64,000 nt of DNA from Arthrobacter globiformis. GTDB taxonomy: Bacteria > Actinomycetota > Actinomycetes > Actinomycetales > Micrococcaceae. The stretch is taken from positions 620,001 through 684,000 of the forward strand of contig NZ_JAUSZX010000001.1 in assembly GCF_030818015.1 (NCBI RefSeq), given 5' to 3'. How positions within the stretch are numbered: position 1 is the stretch's first letter; every line of letters starts with the position of its first letter. Below the pieces are notes generated by a model. It was not told the DNA's origin. It worked only from the letters and a program-made list of their open reading frames with translations, and did no database searches. Shown one piece after another: positions 1 to 8,963 of this stretch. The translations under genes and the position numbers were made by a program.

Positions 1-1587
1 GCAGCCTCGATCCTGAAGCCCATGCTGGCCCGCGGCGAGCTGCAGACCATCGGTGCCACCACGCTGGACGAGTACCGCAAGCACATCGAGAAGGACGCCG
101 CCCTCGAGCGCCGCTTCCAGCCCATCCAGGTCAAGGAGCCCTCGGTTGCGCACGCAATTGAGATCCTCAAGGGCCTGCGGGACCGTTACGAGGCACACCA
201 CCGCGTCACCATCACCGACGGCGCCCTCGCCTCGGCCGCGAATCTTTCCGAGCGCTACATTTCGGACCGGTTCCTGCCGGACAAGGCGATCGACCTCATC
301 GACGAAGCCGGTGCCCGGCTCCGCATCCGCCGCATGACGGCTCCGCCGGAGCTCAAGGAGATGGACGAGCGCATCTCCGAGCTGAAGATGGAGAAGGAGT
401 CCGCGATTGACGCGCAGGACTTCGAAGGCGCCGCAGCGCTGCGCGACAAGGAGCAGAAGCTCATCACCGAGCGGTCGGAGAAGGAACGCCACTGGAAGAC
501 CGGCGGCATGGACGACATCTCCGAGGTGGACGAGGACCTGATCGCTGAAGTCCTGGCCAACTCCACGGGCATCCCGGTCTTCAAGCTGACCGAGGAAGAG
601 TCCTCGCGACTGCTGAAGATGGAAGACGAGCTGCACAAGCGCGTTGTCGGCCAGAACGAGGCCATCAGGTCCCTGTCCCAGGCCATCCGCCGCACGCGTG
701 CAGGCCTGAAGGACCCCAAGCGTCCGGGTGGCTCGTTCATCTTCGCCGGCCCCACGGGCGTCGGCAAGACCGAACTCGCCAAGGCCCTCGCGGAGTTCCT
801 GTTCGGTGAAGAAGATGCGCTGATCACCCTGGACATGTCTGAGTACTCGGAGAAGCACACGGTATCGCGGCTCTTCGGTGCCCCTCCGGGCTACGTCGGG
901 TACGAGGAAGGCGGGCAGCTGACCGAAAAGGTCCGGCGCCGTCCGTTCTCCGTGGTCCTGTTCGACGAGGTGGAAAAGGCCCACGCGGACCTCTTCAACT
1001 CTCTGCTGCAGATCCTGGAGGACGGCCGCCTGACCGACTCCCAGGGCCGTGTGGTGGACTTCAAGAACACCGTGATCATCATGACCACCAACCTCGGTAC
1101 CCGGGACATCTCCAAGAGCGTTGCCACCGGTTTCCAGTCCGGCACGGACACCCAGACCGGTTACAACCGGATGCGCGCCCGGGTCACGGAGGAACTCAAG
1201 CAGCATTTCCGCCCCGAGTTCCTGAACCGTGTTGACGACGTTGTGGTGTTCCCGCAGCTGACGCAGGACGAGATCATCGAGATCGTGGACATGTTCGTGA
1301 CGCGCCTGGAGAAGCGCCTCAAGGACAAGGACATGGGCATCGAGCTGACCAAGGCTGCCAAGGTGCTACTGGCGACCCGTGGCTACGATCCCGCCATGGG
1401 TGCCCGGCCGCTGCGCCGCACCATCCAGCGCGAGATCGAGGACCAGCTTTCGGAGAAGATCCTCTTCGGCGAGCTGCACCCAGGCGACATCGTGGTGGTG
1501 GATGTGGACGGCGAGGGAGACGACGCCAAGTTCACTTTCGCCGGCAACGCCAAGCCGCGCATTCCGGAGATCGCCCCGAGCGCCTAG
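1..1587 (+). CDS. clpC: ATP-dependent Clp protease ATP-binding subunit ClpC (5' end missing)
   Basis: The reading frame is open from base 1, so the gene enters the window already in progress. 528 codons remain of a protein that is normally about 830-850 residues. The visible part begins inside the first AAA+ domain (the conserved [18 protein letters not shown] stretch). It continues through a UVR-like coiled middle domain ([10 protein letters not shown] to RDKEQKL, about nt 358-460) and the complete second AAA+ domain, with Walker A GPTGVGKT at nt 748-771 and Walker B VVLFDEVE near nt 952-975. ClpC is the cytosolic hexameric unfoldase that feeds ClpP. The UVR middle domain separates it from ClpA and ClpB. 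A strong terminator follows the stop. Confidence 0.97.
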   Translation, partial: AASILKPMLARGELQTIGATTLDEYRKHIEKDAALERRFQPIQVKEPSVAHAIEILKGLRDRYEAHHRVTITDGALASAANLSERYISDRFLPDKAIDLIDEAGARLRIRRMTAPPELKEMDERISELKMEKESAIDAQDFEGAAALRDKEQKLITERSEKERHWKTGGMDDISEVDEDLIAEVLANSTGIPVFKLTEEESSRLLKMEDELHKRVVGQNEAIRSLSQAIRRTRAGLKDPKRPGGSFIFAGPTGVGKTELAKALAEFLFGEEDALITLDMSEYSEKHTVSRLFGAPPGYVGYEEGGQLTEKVRRRPFSVVLFDEVEKAHADLFNSLLQILEDGRLTDSQGRVVDFKNTVIIMTTNLGTRDISKSVATGFQSGTDTQTGYNRMRARVTEELKQHFRPEFLNRVDDVVVFPQLTQDEIIEIVDMFVTRLEKRLKDKDMGIELTKAAKVLLATRGYDPAMGARPLRRTIQREIEDQLSEKILFGELHPGDIVVVDVDGEGDDAKFTFAGNAKPRIPEIAPSA

Positions 1588-1639
1588 TTCGGAGCGCCTA
1601 GTTCAGGCGCCTGGCTCCCAGCCGCGCTCTATCGCCAAG

Positions 1640-1678
1640 AGGCCCCGCCAACCCCCGAAAGGGGGCAGGCGGGGCCTC
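1640..1678 (+). terminator. Rho-independent terminator after clpC
   Basis: A 10-bp GC-rich arm, AGGCCCCGCC, pairs with GGCGGGGCCT. Nested inside is a 5-bp C/G stem closed by a GAAA tetraloop. The 3' side is CCTGCGTT rather than a long T run, as is common in high-GC actinobacteria. It sits 53 bp after the clpC stop. Confidence 0.85.
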
Positions 1679-1718
1679 CTGCGTTGGGATGGCAGCCGGG
1701 CAGTTCTGAAAGTACTGT

Positions 1719-1733
1719 TTCACTAATAGTGAA
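1719..1733. promoter_or_regulatory. Palindromic operator-like site upstream of the S9 peptidase
   Basis: TTCACT-AAT-AGTGAA is a perfect 6-bp inverted repeat with a 3-bp spacer. It lies in an AT-richer patch about 40 bp before the peptidase start and downstream of the clpC terminator. The position suits a repressor site. The cognate regulator is not identifiable in the window. Confidence 0.4.
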
Positions 1734-1774
1734 CCCTTCTGTGATCCAGGGCACAGGAGGTGTTGAATCAGCAC

Positions 1775-3895
1775 ATGTCAACTGGAGAAGCAGCGATCCT
1801 GCGTAAGCAACCGGCGACCCCTTTCCACGACCTCGACCACTACCTGGCGATCCCGCGAGTCAGTGGCCTGGCCCTCAGCCCCGACGGCCAGCGGCTGGTG
1901 ACCACGGTCGCCACGCTCAACAGCAAGGGCACCGAATACGGCACGGCGCTGTGGGAGCTGGACCCGGCTGGTGAGAAGCAGGCCCGCAGGATCACCCGCA
2001 GTGCCAAGGGCGAAGCCGGGGCTGCGTTCGCGGCCAACGGTGACGTCTACTTCACGTCCGCCCGGCCGGATCCGGACAAGGAGGCCGACGGCGATCCCGT
2101 CAGTGCGCTCTGGGTGCTCCCCGCAGATGGCGGCGAGGCCCGCGTGGTCCTGTCGCGGGCCGGCGGCGTGGACAAGGTCATGGCGGCCAGGGACGCAAAC
2201 GCGGCCTTCGTCACTGCCTCTGTTCTTGCCGGCTCCAGCGACGAGGAGGACGACGCCGAGCGCCGCAAGAGCCGCAAGGACAACAAGGTGGCGGCCATCC
2301 TGCACAGCGAATATCCGGTGCGCTACTGGGACGCGGACCTCGGCCCCGCCCAGCCACGGCTCTTCGCAGTGGAGCCGGGGCCAGAGCAGGAACCAGGCAG
2401 GCCCGCCACCGTGGACAGCGCCCCGCCCCTCACCCTGCGCAACCTCACCCCACAGGCAGGGTCCCGCCTCCGGGAGGCCGTCTCGGTGGTCAGCCCGGAC
2501 GGCAAGACCCTCTACACGAGCATTTTGAAGCCGCTGCCCAAGGCCGACCTCCGCTCGGTCCTGGCCGCCGTCGACGTTGCCACCGGTACCCTCCGGGTGC
2601 TCCTCGACGAGGAGGGGATGGATTTCTTCCCGGGGCCGGTCAGCCCCGACGGCGCCACGCTCGCCGTCCTCAGCGTCAGCGACACCACGCCGCAGCTTGC
2701 CCCGCAGGTCAAGCTGCACCTTCTTGATGTCTCCGGCGAAGCTGGCCGGGAGGACCTGCAGCCCCTGGCTCACGGCTGGGACCGGTGGCCCCACCCGGAG
2801 GCATGGCTCCCGGACGGTTCCACCCTCCTGGTCACGGCGGACGACGACGGCGCGTCGCCGGTTTTCAGCGTCAACGTTGCGGCGGGTGCCGCCCGGGGGA
2901 GCGTCACCCGCGTGACGCCGGACGCGGCGGCCTACACCGACGTCGTCGTTTCACCCGACGGACGCAGCGCCTACGCGCTTCGGAGCTCGTACGAGTTCCC
3001 CGCCGAGCCTGTCCGGATCGACCTCGCCGCCGGGGACGTGACGCGGCTGCCGTCCCCGGCGGAGCGGCCGCAAACGGAAGGGTCGCTGGAGCGGGTGGAG
3101 ACGACGGCGGCCGACGGCTCACGCGTGCCCGCTTACCTGGCCCTGCCCGCCGGGGCCTCCGCCGAGAGCCCTGCGCCGCTGCTGCTGTGGATCCACGGCG
3201 GCCCGCTGGGATCCTGGAATGCCTGGACCTGGCGCTGGAACCCCTGGCTGCTCACGGCCCGGGGCTACGCTGTCCTGCTTCCGGATCCCGCATTGTCCAC
3301 GGGCTACGGCCAGGGCTACATCCAGCGCGGCTGGGGCGGCTGGGGCAAGGCACCATACACGGACCTCATGGCCATCACGGATGCGGTGGTGCAGCGGCCG
3401 GATATCGACGAAAGCCGCACAGCTGCGATGGGCGGCTCCTTCGGCGGTTACATGGCCAACTGGGTGGCCGGGCAGACGGACCGCTTCAAGGCGATCGTGA
3501 CCCACGCCAGCCTGTGGGCGCTTGACCAGTTCGGGCCCACCACCGACGCGTCGCAGTACTGGCTCAAGGAAATGACGGCCGAAATGGCGCTGGAGAACTC
3601 CCCGCACCTGCACGTCGAGAAGATCCGGACGCCCATGTTGGTGATCCACGGCGACAAGGACTACCGGGTGCCCATCGGGGAAGGCCTGCGGCTCTGGTAC
3701 GAGCTGCTGTCCAAGTCCCAGCTCGCCACCGACGAGAACGGGCAGACCAGCCACCGGTTCCTCTTCTACCCCGACGAAAACCACTGGATCCTGCAGCCGC
3801 AGCACGCCAAGGTCTGGTACGGCGTGGTTGAACACTTCCTGGCCAGGAACGTCCTCGGCAAGGACATCGGGCTGCCGGCGGATTTGGGCCTCTAG
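1775..3895 (+). CDS. S9 family (prolyl oligopeptidase-type) serine peptidase
   Basis: A protein of about 706 residues. The N-terminal two thirds is a WD40/TolB-like beta-propeller, visible as repeated SPDG motifs (LSPDGQRL, VSPDGKTL, VSPDGATL, VSPDGRSA). The C-terminal third is an alpha/beta-hydrolase domain. The oxyanion region reads WIHGGPLGSW, the nucleophile elbow GGSFGGYM (Ser about 555), and the acid and base lie in HGDKDYRVP (Asp about 629) and DENHW (His about 670). This matches the acylaminoacyl-peptidase/DPP branch of S9. No signal peptide is evident, so it is probably a cytosolic exo- or oligopeptidase. The AGGAGG at 1755-1760 is too close for GTG 1760 or TTG 1763, so ATG 1775 was chosen. 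The start remains slightly uncertain. Confidence 0.93.
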   Translation: MSTGEAAILRKQPATPFHDLDHYLAIPRVSGLALSPDGQRLVTTVATLNSKGTEYGTALWELDPAGEKQARRITRSAKGEAGAAFAANGDVYFTSARPDPDKEADGDPVSALWVLPADGGEARVVLSRAGGVDKVMAARDANAAFVTASVLAGSSDEEDDAERRKSRKDNKVAAILHSEYPVRYWDADLGPAQPRLFAVEPGPEQEPGRPATVDSAPPLTLRNLTPQAGSRLREAVSVVSPDGKTLYTSILKPLPKADLRSVLAAVDVATGTLRVLLDEEGMDFFPGPVSPDGATLAVLSVSDTTPQLAPQVKLHLLDVSGEAGREDLQPLAHGWDRWPHPEAWLPDGSTLLVTADDDGASPVFSVNVAAGAARGSVTRVTPDAAAYTDVVVSPDGRSAYALRSSYEFPAEPVRIDLAAGDVTRLPSPAERPQTEGSLERVETTAADGSRVPAYLALPAGASAESPAPLLLWIHGGPLGSWNAWTWRWNPWLLTARGYAVLLPDPALSTGYGQGYIQRGWGGWGKAPYTDLMAITDAVVQRPDIDESRTAAMGGSFGGYMANWVAGQTDRFKAIVTHASLWALDQFGPTTDASQYWLKEMTAEMALENSPHLHVEKIRTPMLVIHGDKDYRVPIGEGLRLWYELLSKSQLATDENGQTSHRFLFYPDENHWILQPQHAKVWYGVVEHFLARNVLGKDIGLPADLGL

Positions 3896-3921
3896 GAGGC
3901 GCTGATGGTGCTCCCCGTAAG

Positions 3922-4440
3922 ATGGGGGCTGTGACTGACTCCTTCACTGTTCGCCCTGCCCGGACCAGCGATGTGGCTGCCATCAAGAAACTGGTGGCGC
4001 CGTTGGCGGAAGAGCGAATACTGATGGCCAAGGAGACGGTGGCCTATTACGAGAGCCTGCAGGAGTTCCTCATAGCCGAGTCGGCGGCCGGAGAGGTCAT
4101 CGGCTGCGGCGCCCTGCATGTCATGTGGGAGGACCTCGCGGAAGTCCGCACCCTGGCGGCCTCGGATGCGTGGCGTGGCAAGGGCGTGGGACACGTCCTG
4201 GTCGAGAGCCTCCTGAAGCAGGCAGAGGCGCTGGGCGTCGCGCGCGTGTTCTGCCTGACCTTCGAGGTGGACTTCTTCAAGCGGCACGGCTTCGAGGTGA
4301 TGGCGGACCAGTCGGCCGTGGACCCGCAGGTGTACTCCGAACTGCTGCGCTCGCATGACGAAGGCGTGGCGGAGTTCCTGGACCTCGCGCGCGTGAAGCC
4401 CAACACGCTCGGCAACACGCGGATGATCAAGGCTCTCTAG
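3922..4440 (+). CDS. argA: GNAT amino-acid N-acetyltransferase (ArgA type)
   Basis: 172 residues forming a single GNAT fold. The acetyl-CoA loop is VRTLAASDAWRGKGVGHVL (V-R/Q-x-x-G/A motif, about residues 77-95), and the VFCLTFEVDFFKRHGF strand-helix signature follows. The size and the N-terminal segment (VRPARTSDVAAIKKLV...LAEERILMAKE) fit the short actinobacterial L-glutamate N-acetyltransferases that replace the long kinase-fused ArgA and make N-acetylglutamate for arginine synthesis. It starts 26 bp after the peptidase stop. GTG 3931 is an alternative start. A general GNAT of other specificity cannot be fully excluded. Confidence 0.8.
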   Translation: MGAVTDSFTVRPARTSDVAAIKKLVAPLAEERILMAKETVAYYESLQEFLIAESAAGEVIGCGALHVMWEDLAEVRTLAASDAWRGKGVGHVLVESLLKQAEALGVARVFCLTFEVDFFKRHGFEVMADQSAVDPQVYSELLRSHDEGVAEFLDLARVKPNTLGNTRMIKAL

Positions 4441-4720
4441 AGCCCGCGCCGACCCTCGCGCGGCCGGCCGCCGCGCGGCTGGATTCCGGTTCCGCCTGCC
4501 CGGGCCCCGTCTGCCCGTCCGGGTAGATGCCGCGCGGCTCGGACCGTTGCCCGCGTCTCCAGTCCGGCGGCTGCAGCTTCGGGAGGACCTTGGCCACGGC
4601 CAGCGCGGCGTACATCACGGTGTTCACGGCTACGAAGGCCGCCATGACGCGGGACCAGTCGGTGAAGAGCAGGGCCTCGGGCAGAACCATCCCTGCGGGT
4701 ACTGCCAACGCCGCGAACAT
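4427..4720 (-). CDS. Small membrane protein downstream of the glycosyltransferase remnant
   Basis: 97 residues. Hydrophobic segments lie at about residues 1-20 (MFAALAVPAGMVLPEALLF) and 27-46 (VMAAFVAVNTVMYAALAVAK), followed by a basic, proline-rich tail. The ATG lies 2 bp past the stop of the decayed glycosyltransferase, so it was probably its operon partner. The C-terminal 14 bp overlap the end of argA convergently. No family was recognised. It looks intact although its upstream partner is broken. Confidence 0.5.
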   Translation of the reverse strand: MFAALAVPAGMVLPEALLFTDWSRVMAAFVAVNTVMYAALAVAKVLPKLQPPDWRRGQRSEPRGIYPDGQTGPGQAEPESSRAAAGRARVGAGSREP

Positions 4721-4722
4721 GC

Positions 4723-5589
4723 TCAGTCCGCCTTTGCCAGGTGCTTCCAGCTGGCCTCCCGGCCCGCCGACATGTCGATAATGCCCTTCACATAGACCAC
4801 GTTGAGGAACATGTCGAACACTAGCTCCGGGACGACGGTCAGGGCCAGGAGGCGCGCCAACAGCCTCCGCGCCAGACGGTGACCATCCGCTCAAACGAGA
4901 AAAGCAGGCCGAGCCCCAGCCAGAAGGGGAACCAGATCCACGTGTCCAGCGCGAGCACCGTCAGTAGACTCAGCAGCAGGTAGGAACTCAGGGCGATCAC
5001 GCCGTAACCGAGGCCGAACTTCGGGGCCCAGTACCGGGCGGTCGGCGGGGTCAGGCCGTAGGCACCCAGGTACTCCAGGGCATCGCGCTGCCACCGCAGG
5101 CGCTGGGCCCAGAGCGTCCGCCACGTCGGCATGAGTTCGGTGACCACCGCGCACTCCGGCGGGGAGACCATGAGGCCGCCAAGTGACTTCAGGGCAATGG
5201 TCAGCTCGTTGTCTTCGGTGAGCGCCCAGGTGTCGTAGACGTCCCCTGCCACGCCGGGCAGTGCCGAGCCGCGGTTCTCTGCCACGGCCTGCAGCGCCGC
5301 CGGACGGAATACCGAGGCGGTTCCCGTGAGCACAAAGACCCGGCCCCGCCGTGACTCATGTCCCGCGCGCACCTGATGTATTCGTTGCGCTGGAACTGGC
5401 CGAGCAGCCCGTGTCGGCTACATAAAGTACGCCCAGATCCCCAGCAGCATGCCCCTGGTCGGGGCGGTTGCCGCCGGCGGCACGGTTGCGGTGACGGCGA
5501 GCCACAGCAGCGCGGCTGTGCCTGTCGCTGCCAGGGCGATCAGCACCCCGGCGGTCTTCTGTAGCCTGCGTGGGGGTTTGATGGCTCAC
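4723..5589 (-). pseudogene. Decayed family 2 glycosyltransferase (internal deletion and frameshifts)
   Basis: The C-terminal half of a processive GT2 (hyaluronan/cellulose synthase-like) is recognisable. GRVFVLTGTASVFR, the EDNELT segment and the QxxRW-like QRLRWQRDALEYLG lie at about 4990-5345, followed by hydrophobic helices. The frame breaks near 4845, where the reading must shift to continue RLLALTVVPELVFDMFLNVV and end at 4723. It breaks again near 5350, where LLGQFQRNEYIRCARDM changes frame to RRGRVF. At 5420-5570 an N-terminal membrane anchor (AGVLIALAATGTAALLW) runs into a stop after LGIWAYFM. The catalytic GT-A domain expected between anchor and QFQRNEY is missing. An intact enzyme would be around 450 residues. 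Confidence 0.8.
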
Positions 5590-5744
5590 TCCAGTAGTTG
5601 CGGATTGACGTGGTCGGCGACCTGACCACGCGACCGTTGCAGTGCCATCTCGGGTTTGCCGCGGAAACTGATCAAGATCCGCTCAAAGTTGCGGCGCAAT
5701 AACCCTTTCGTTTTGTAAATTTGCTGGATAAACTATCTGAGAAC

Positions 5745-5777
5745 CGGAAGGGACGGCATTGGGGGCTGTCCCTTCCG
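5745..5777 (+). other. Hairpin upstream of dhaK within a 320-bp gene-free leader
   Basis: CGGAAGGGAC pairs exactly with GTCCCTTCCG across a 13-nt loop. It lies in the 5590-5908 stretch between the glycosyltransferase remnant and dhaK. The AT-rich 5700-5735 segment just before it (TTTTGTAAATTTGC...GATAAACTATC) is the best promoter candidate here. The hairpin is followed by CGTTTCC, a poor T run, so it could be an attenuator, a weak terminator or an operator. Nothing else was seen in this gap. Confidence 0.4.
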
Positions 5778-5908
5778 CGTTTCCGGTGAAATTGTTCGCC
5801 GGAGGACCAACGCGGGCAGCCCGAACTTCCCCACAGCCGGTGCCGGTAGTAGGGTCAGAGCACATCCTGACCGATGTCAATGAAGCACCGAGAGCCCAGG
5901 AGCCGGCC

Positions 5909-6910
5909 ATGAAAAAGCTCATCAATGACCCCCGCGCTGTAGTCGATGAATCCGTGGAAGGGTTCGGTCTTGCCCATGCGGACCTCGTGACCGTCAGCGC
6001 AGACCCGAAGTACGTCACGCGCAAGGATGCCCCCGTTGCCGGCAAGGTGGGCCTGGTGTCCGGCGGTGGCAGTGGGCATGAACCCCTGCATGCCGGCTTT
6101 GTGGGGCGCGGCATGCTCGACGCCGCTGTGCCCGGCGCCGTCTTTACCTCACCGACCCCCGACCAGATCATTCCGGCCACGCTCGCCGTGAACTCCGGCG
6201 CCGGCGTGGTCCACATCGTAAAGAACTACACCGGTGACGTCCTGAACTTTGAGACGGCGGCGGAGATGGCCCAGGCGGAGGGCGTGGAAGTCCGTACCGT
6301 GCTCGTCAACGACGACGTCGCGGTGCAGGATTCGCTGTACACGGCTGGACGCCGGGGAGTGGGCGGCACGGTCCTGGTGGAGAAGATCGCCGGTGCCGCA
6401 GCAGAGCGCGGCGACGACCTCGAGGCGGTGGCGGCCATCGGCGACCGCGTCAACCAGAATGTGCGGACCATGGGTGTCGCACTCTCGGCCTGCACCGTCC
6501 CCCACGCCGGCACTCCGAGCTTTGACCTCGACGACAACGAGATCGAAATCGGCATCGGGATCCATGGCGAGCCGGGCCGGCACAAGATCCCCATGGAGAA
6601 TGCCGATGGCATCACCAACCGCCTGCTGGAGCCGATTCTCAGCGACCTCGGAACGGCATCCGGGGAGAAGGTGTTGCTGTTCGTGAACGGCATGGGCGGA
6701 ACGCCGCTGAGCGAGCTGTACATCGTCTACCGCCGGGCCGCACAGATTCTGGCGGAGCGGGGCATTGCGGTGGAGCGTTCCCTTGTGGGGAACTACATCA
6801 CATCCCTTGAGATGCAGGGCTGTTCCGTCTCCGTGCTGCGGCTTGACGACGAGATGACGGCCCTCTGGGATGCACCTGTGCACACCCCCGCTCTGCGCTG
6901 GGGCGTGTAG
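5909..6910 (+). CDS. dhaK: Dihydroxyacetone kinase subunit DhaK
   Basis: 333 residues. DhaK binds dihydroxyacetone covalently through a histidine. The substrate-loop glycine motif [17 protein letters not shown] is at about residues 50-66, and the hemiaminal-forming His is in [10 protein letters not shown] (His about 219). In the PTS-type system DhaK works with DhaL (ADP-bound) and DhaM. The open frame extends upstream, but the ATG at 5909 with AGGAG at 5898-5902 fits the family N-terminus ([18 protein letters not shown]). It is the first gene of a tight dhaKLM operon. Confidence 0.96.
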   Translation: MKKLINDPRAVVDESVEGFGLAHADLVTVSADPKYVTRKDAPVAGKVGLVSGGGSGHEPLHAGFVGRGMLDAAVPGAVFTSPTPDQIIPATLAVNSGAGVVHIVKNYTGDVLNFETAAEMAQAEGVEVRTVLVNDDVAVQDSLYTAGRRGVGGTVLVEKIAGAAAERGDDLEAVAAIGDRVNQNVRTMGVALSACTVPHAGTPSFDLDDNEIEIGIGIHGEPGRHKIPMENADGITNRLLEPILSDLGTASGEKVLLFVNGMGGTPLSELYIVYRRAAQILAERGIAVERSLVGNYITSLEMQGCSVSVLRLDDEMTALWDAPVHTPALRWGV

Positions 6911-6912
6911 CA

Positions 6913-7539
6913 GTGGGGCTGGACGTGACCTGGGCCGTCAAATGGCTGACGCTGTCCGCCCAGGCGATGGCGGAACACAGGGTGGAACTCATCGAGTTGG
7001 ACAGGGCCATCGGCGATTCGGACCATGGTGAGAACATGGACCGCGGTTTCCAGGCGGTGCTGGACAAGCTGGCTGAAACCCCTCCCGAAACGCCCGGCGC
7101 AGCGCTCAAGCTGACGGCCATGGCACTGATGTCGAAGGTTGGCGGGGCTGCCGGGCCGCTCTATGGCACGGCATTCCTGCGGGCAGCGACCACGCTGGGT
7201 GATGCCGCGAATGTGGACGCCGCGGCGCTCGCCGCAGCCCTCACGGCGGCGCGGGACGGCATCGTGGCCCGCGGGAAGGCGGAGGCAGGCGACAAGACGA
7301 TGGTTGATGCCTGGACCCCGGCCGCTGACGCAGCCGCAGCAGCCGCGGCCGACGGCGACACGCTGGCAGTGCTCATCGCCGCGGCGGAGGCTGCCGAGGC
7401 CGGAGCCGTGGCGACAGATCCGCTGGTGGCGCGCAAGGGCAGGGCCAGCTACCTCGGGGAGCGAAGCGCCGGCCACCGGGACCCGGGGGCCGCCTCAAGT
7501 GCCCTTATTCTTCGCGCCGCTGCGGGAGCCGCCGCATGA
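6913..7539 (+). CDS. dhaL: Dihydroxyacetone kinase subunit DhaL
   Basis: 208 residues, GTG start 2 bp after the dhaK stop. The Mg-ADP-binding acidic signature is IGDSDHGENMDRGF (about residues 33-46), and the glycine/serine-rich nucleotide loops include GGAAGPLYGTAF. The C-terminal region has the DPGAASSALIL ending typical of DhaL. It transfers phosphate from bound ADP/ATP to dihydroxyacetone on DhaK and is recharged by DhaM. Its last four bases overlap dhaM. Confidence 0.95.
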   Translation: MGLDVTWAVKWLTLSAQAMAEHRVELIELDRAIGDSDHGENMDRGFQAVLDKLAETPPETPGAALKLTAMALMSKVGGAAGPLYGTAFLRAATTLGDAANVDAAALAAALTAARDGIVARGKAEAGDKTMVDAWTPAADAAAAAAADGDTLAVLIAAAEAAEAGAVATDPLVARKGRASYLGERSAGHRDPGAASSALILRAAAGAAA

Positions 7540-8276
7540 CGGTGCGGATCGTGGTGGTTTCGCACAGCGACAAGATTGCCGAAGGCGCCGTGGAACTCGC
7601 GGCCCAGATGGCGCCGGACGTGATGCTGGTTCCGGCGGGCGGAACGTCTGACGGCCGGATCGGCACCAGCATGGAGAAGGTGCTGGCGGCGCTGGAAACG
7701 GCTGCCGGTGCCGACGGCGTCGTGGTGCTGGCCGATCTGGGGTCAGCAGTGATGACGGCGGAGTCCGCCATGGAGTTCGCCGAGGGCGGCGCCCCGGTGC
7801 TACTCGCAGACGCCCCTATTGTGGAGGGGCTCGTGGCGGCTGCGGTGGCGGCCCAGGGCGGCGCCAGCGTTCATGCTGTCCGGCGTGCAGCCGAGGCCAC
7901 GCATGGCTATCCCGCATCCCGTCCCAAGGCCGAGGACCACCTCGCCGGAAGCGGCCTGACTGCAAGCGGCCAGGCTGCATATGGCCCGGCGACGGGAGAG
8001 CCTGCAGTACCGGCCACCCCTGATGCCAGCGGCGATTTCGAGCTAGTCAACCTCGCAGGGGTGCATGCCCGGCCAGCCGCCAAGATAGCCGGCGGGCTGT
8101 CGGCGCTGGATGCGGAGGTGACCGTGAACGGAGTGGACGGCGCCTCCATGACGGGGCTGATGACGCTGGCCGCCGGCAAGGGATCAGTGCTGCACGTGGA
8201 AGCGTACGGCCCCGACGCCGAGCAGGCCGTGGCGTATGTGGCGGGGCTGGTCAGGGACGGTTTCGGGGAACCCTGA
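7536..8276 (+). CDS. dhaM: Dihydroxyacetone kinase phosphotransfer subunit DhaM (EIIA-HPr)
   Basis: 246 residues, overlapping dhaL by ATGA. Residues 1-130 are a mannose-type EIIA domain with phosphorylatable His10 in VVVSHSDK and the VLADLGSA loop. A linker rich in Pro, Ala and Gly leads to an HPr-like domain at about 166-246, with the active His in NLAGVHARPAAKIA (His about 177). E. coli DhaM carries a further EI-like fragment that is absent here, so general enzyme I must supply phosphate. The kinase is therefore PEP-dependent through the PTS rather than ATP-dependent. Confidence 0.94.
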   Translation: MTVRIVVVSHSDKIAEGAVELAAQMAPDVMLVPAGGTSDGRIGTSMEKVLAALETAAGADGVVVLADLGSAVMTAESAMEFAEGGAPVLLADAPIVEGLVAAAVAAQGGASVHAVRRAAEATHGYPASRPKAEDHLAGSGLTASGQAAYGPATGEPAVPATPDASGDFELVNLAGVHARPAAKIAGGLSALDAEVTVNGVDGASMTGLMTLAAGKGSVLHVEAYGPDAEQAVAYVAGLVRDGFGEP

Positions 8277-8323
8277 GGGGGTTTAGCCGGGCGGCCTTCG
8301 GGCCAGGGGCGGGCCGGGCCGGG

Positions 8324-8821
8324 CTACCTGTCCTGCCTTAGGCCCGCCGCATCCAGCACCACTGAAGCGGAGACAAACCGTCCGCACTGCTCGCCAAACG
8401 GGTAGCTGGCCTTGGGCTCGAAGCGCAGCGTGCGTGTGGGCAGCGGCTTGCCATTGGCGTAAGACCCGCTCGCGGTGACGTCGATGGGGGAGTCGCCCAG
8501 GGTGTCCAGTTCAAGCAGTCCGCGTTGGGTGCCGTCCGGCTTGGACGTTGCCGAACACACGCCGTCGGGCCTGGAATCATCGGCGCAGCCCAGATCCACC
8601 GGGACGGAGCCCGGTACGAGCTCGATGGTGTCCTCTTTGCACTTGCCGTCCTGGCAGGCCAACAGGTGCAGCGTTTTCACTTGGGGCGAGTAGCTGGCCG
8701 CCACAGTGACGGCGACTCCGGACACCTGGCCGACCGCCGGGCACACCGTCTCGAAAGCATGGCAGCCCGAGATGAGTGCCGTCGTCGTGATTGTGGCCAA
8801 AAGTACCCCTGTCTTGCCCAT
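8324..8821 (-). CDS. Putative lipoprotein, function unknown
   Basis: 165 residues. The N-terminus MGKTGVLLATITTTALISGC is a lipoprotein signal with lipobox ISGC, so the mature protein should be lipid-anchored outside the membrane at Cys20. The mature part contains several cysteines (CPAVG, LACQDGKCK, LGCADD, GVCSAT, EQCGRF) that could form disulfides, and a predicted beta-rich body. No family was recognised. It is convergent with dhaM and stands alone. Confidence 0.75.
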   Translation of the reverse strand: MGKTGVLLATITTTALISGCHAFETVCPAVGQVSGVAVTVAASYSPQVKTLHLLACQDGKCKEDTIELVPGSVPVDLGCADDSRPDGVCSATSKPDGTQRGLLELDTLGDSPIDVTASGSYANGKPLPTRTLRFEPKASYPFGEQCGRFVSASVVLDAAGLRQDR

Positions 8822-8963
8822 ACTTCAGGGTAAGCCTGCCTTTCAGCGGTGGAACCGGCTGGCGCGAACTGGCGCCTTCATCGTTACCCGGGGCGCTGCA
8901 GTGGGGCCAAACTGAGACCAAAACCCGCGGCGGCGGAGCCTGGGCTAACCCGTGCCGCGGCTG

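Noticed and set aside
5358..5564. Plus-strand small gene within the glycosyltransferase remnant
   Set aside because: Its translation is basic and motif-free, while the minus strand shows clear GT2 segments.
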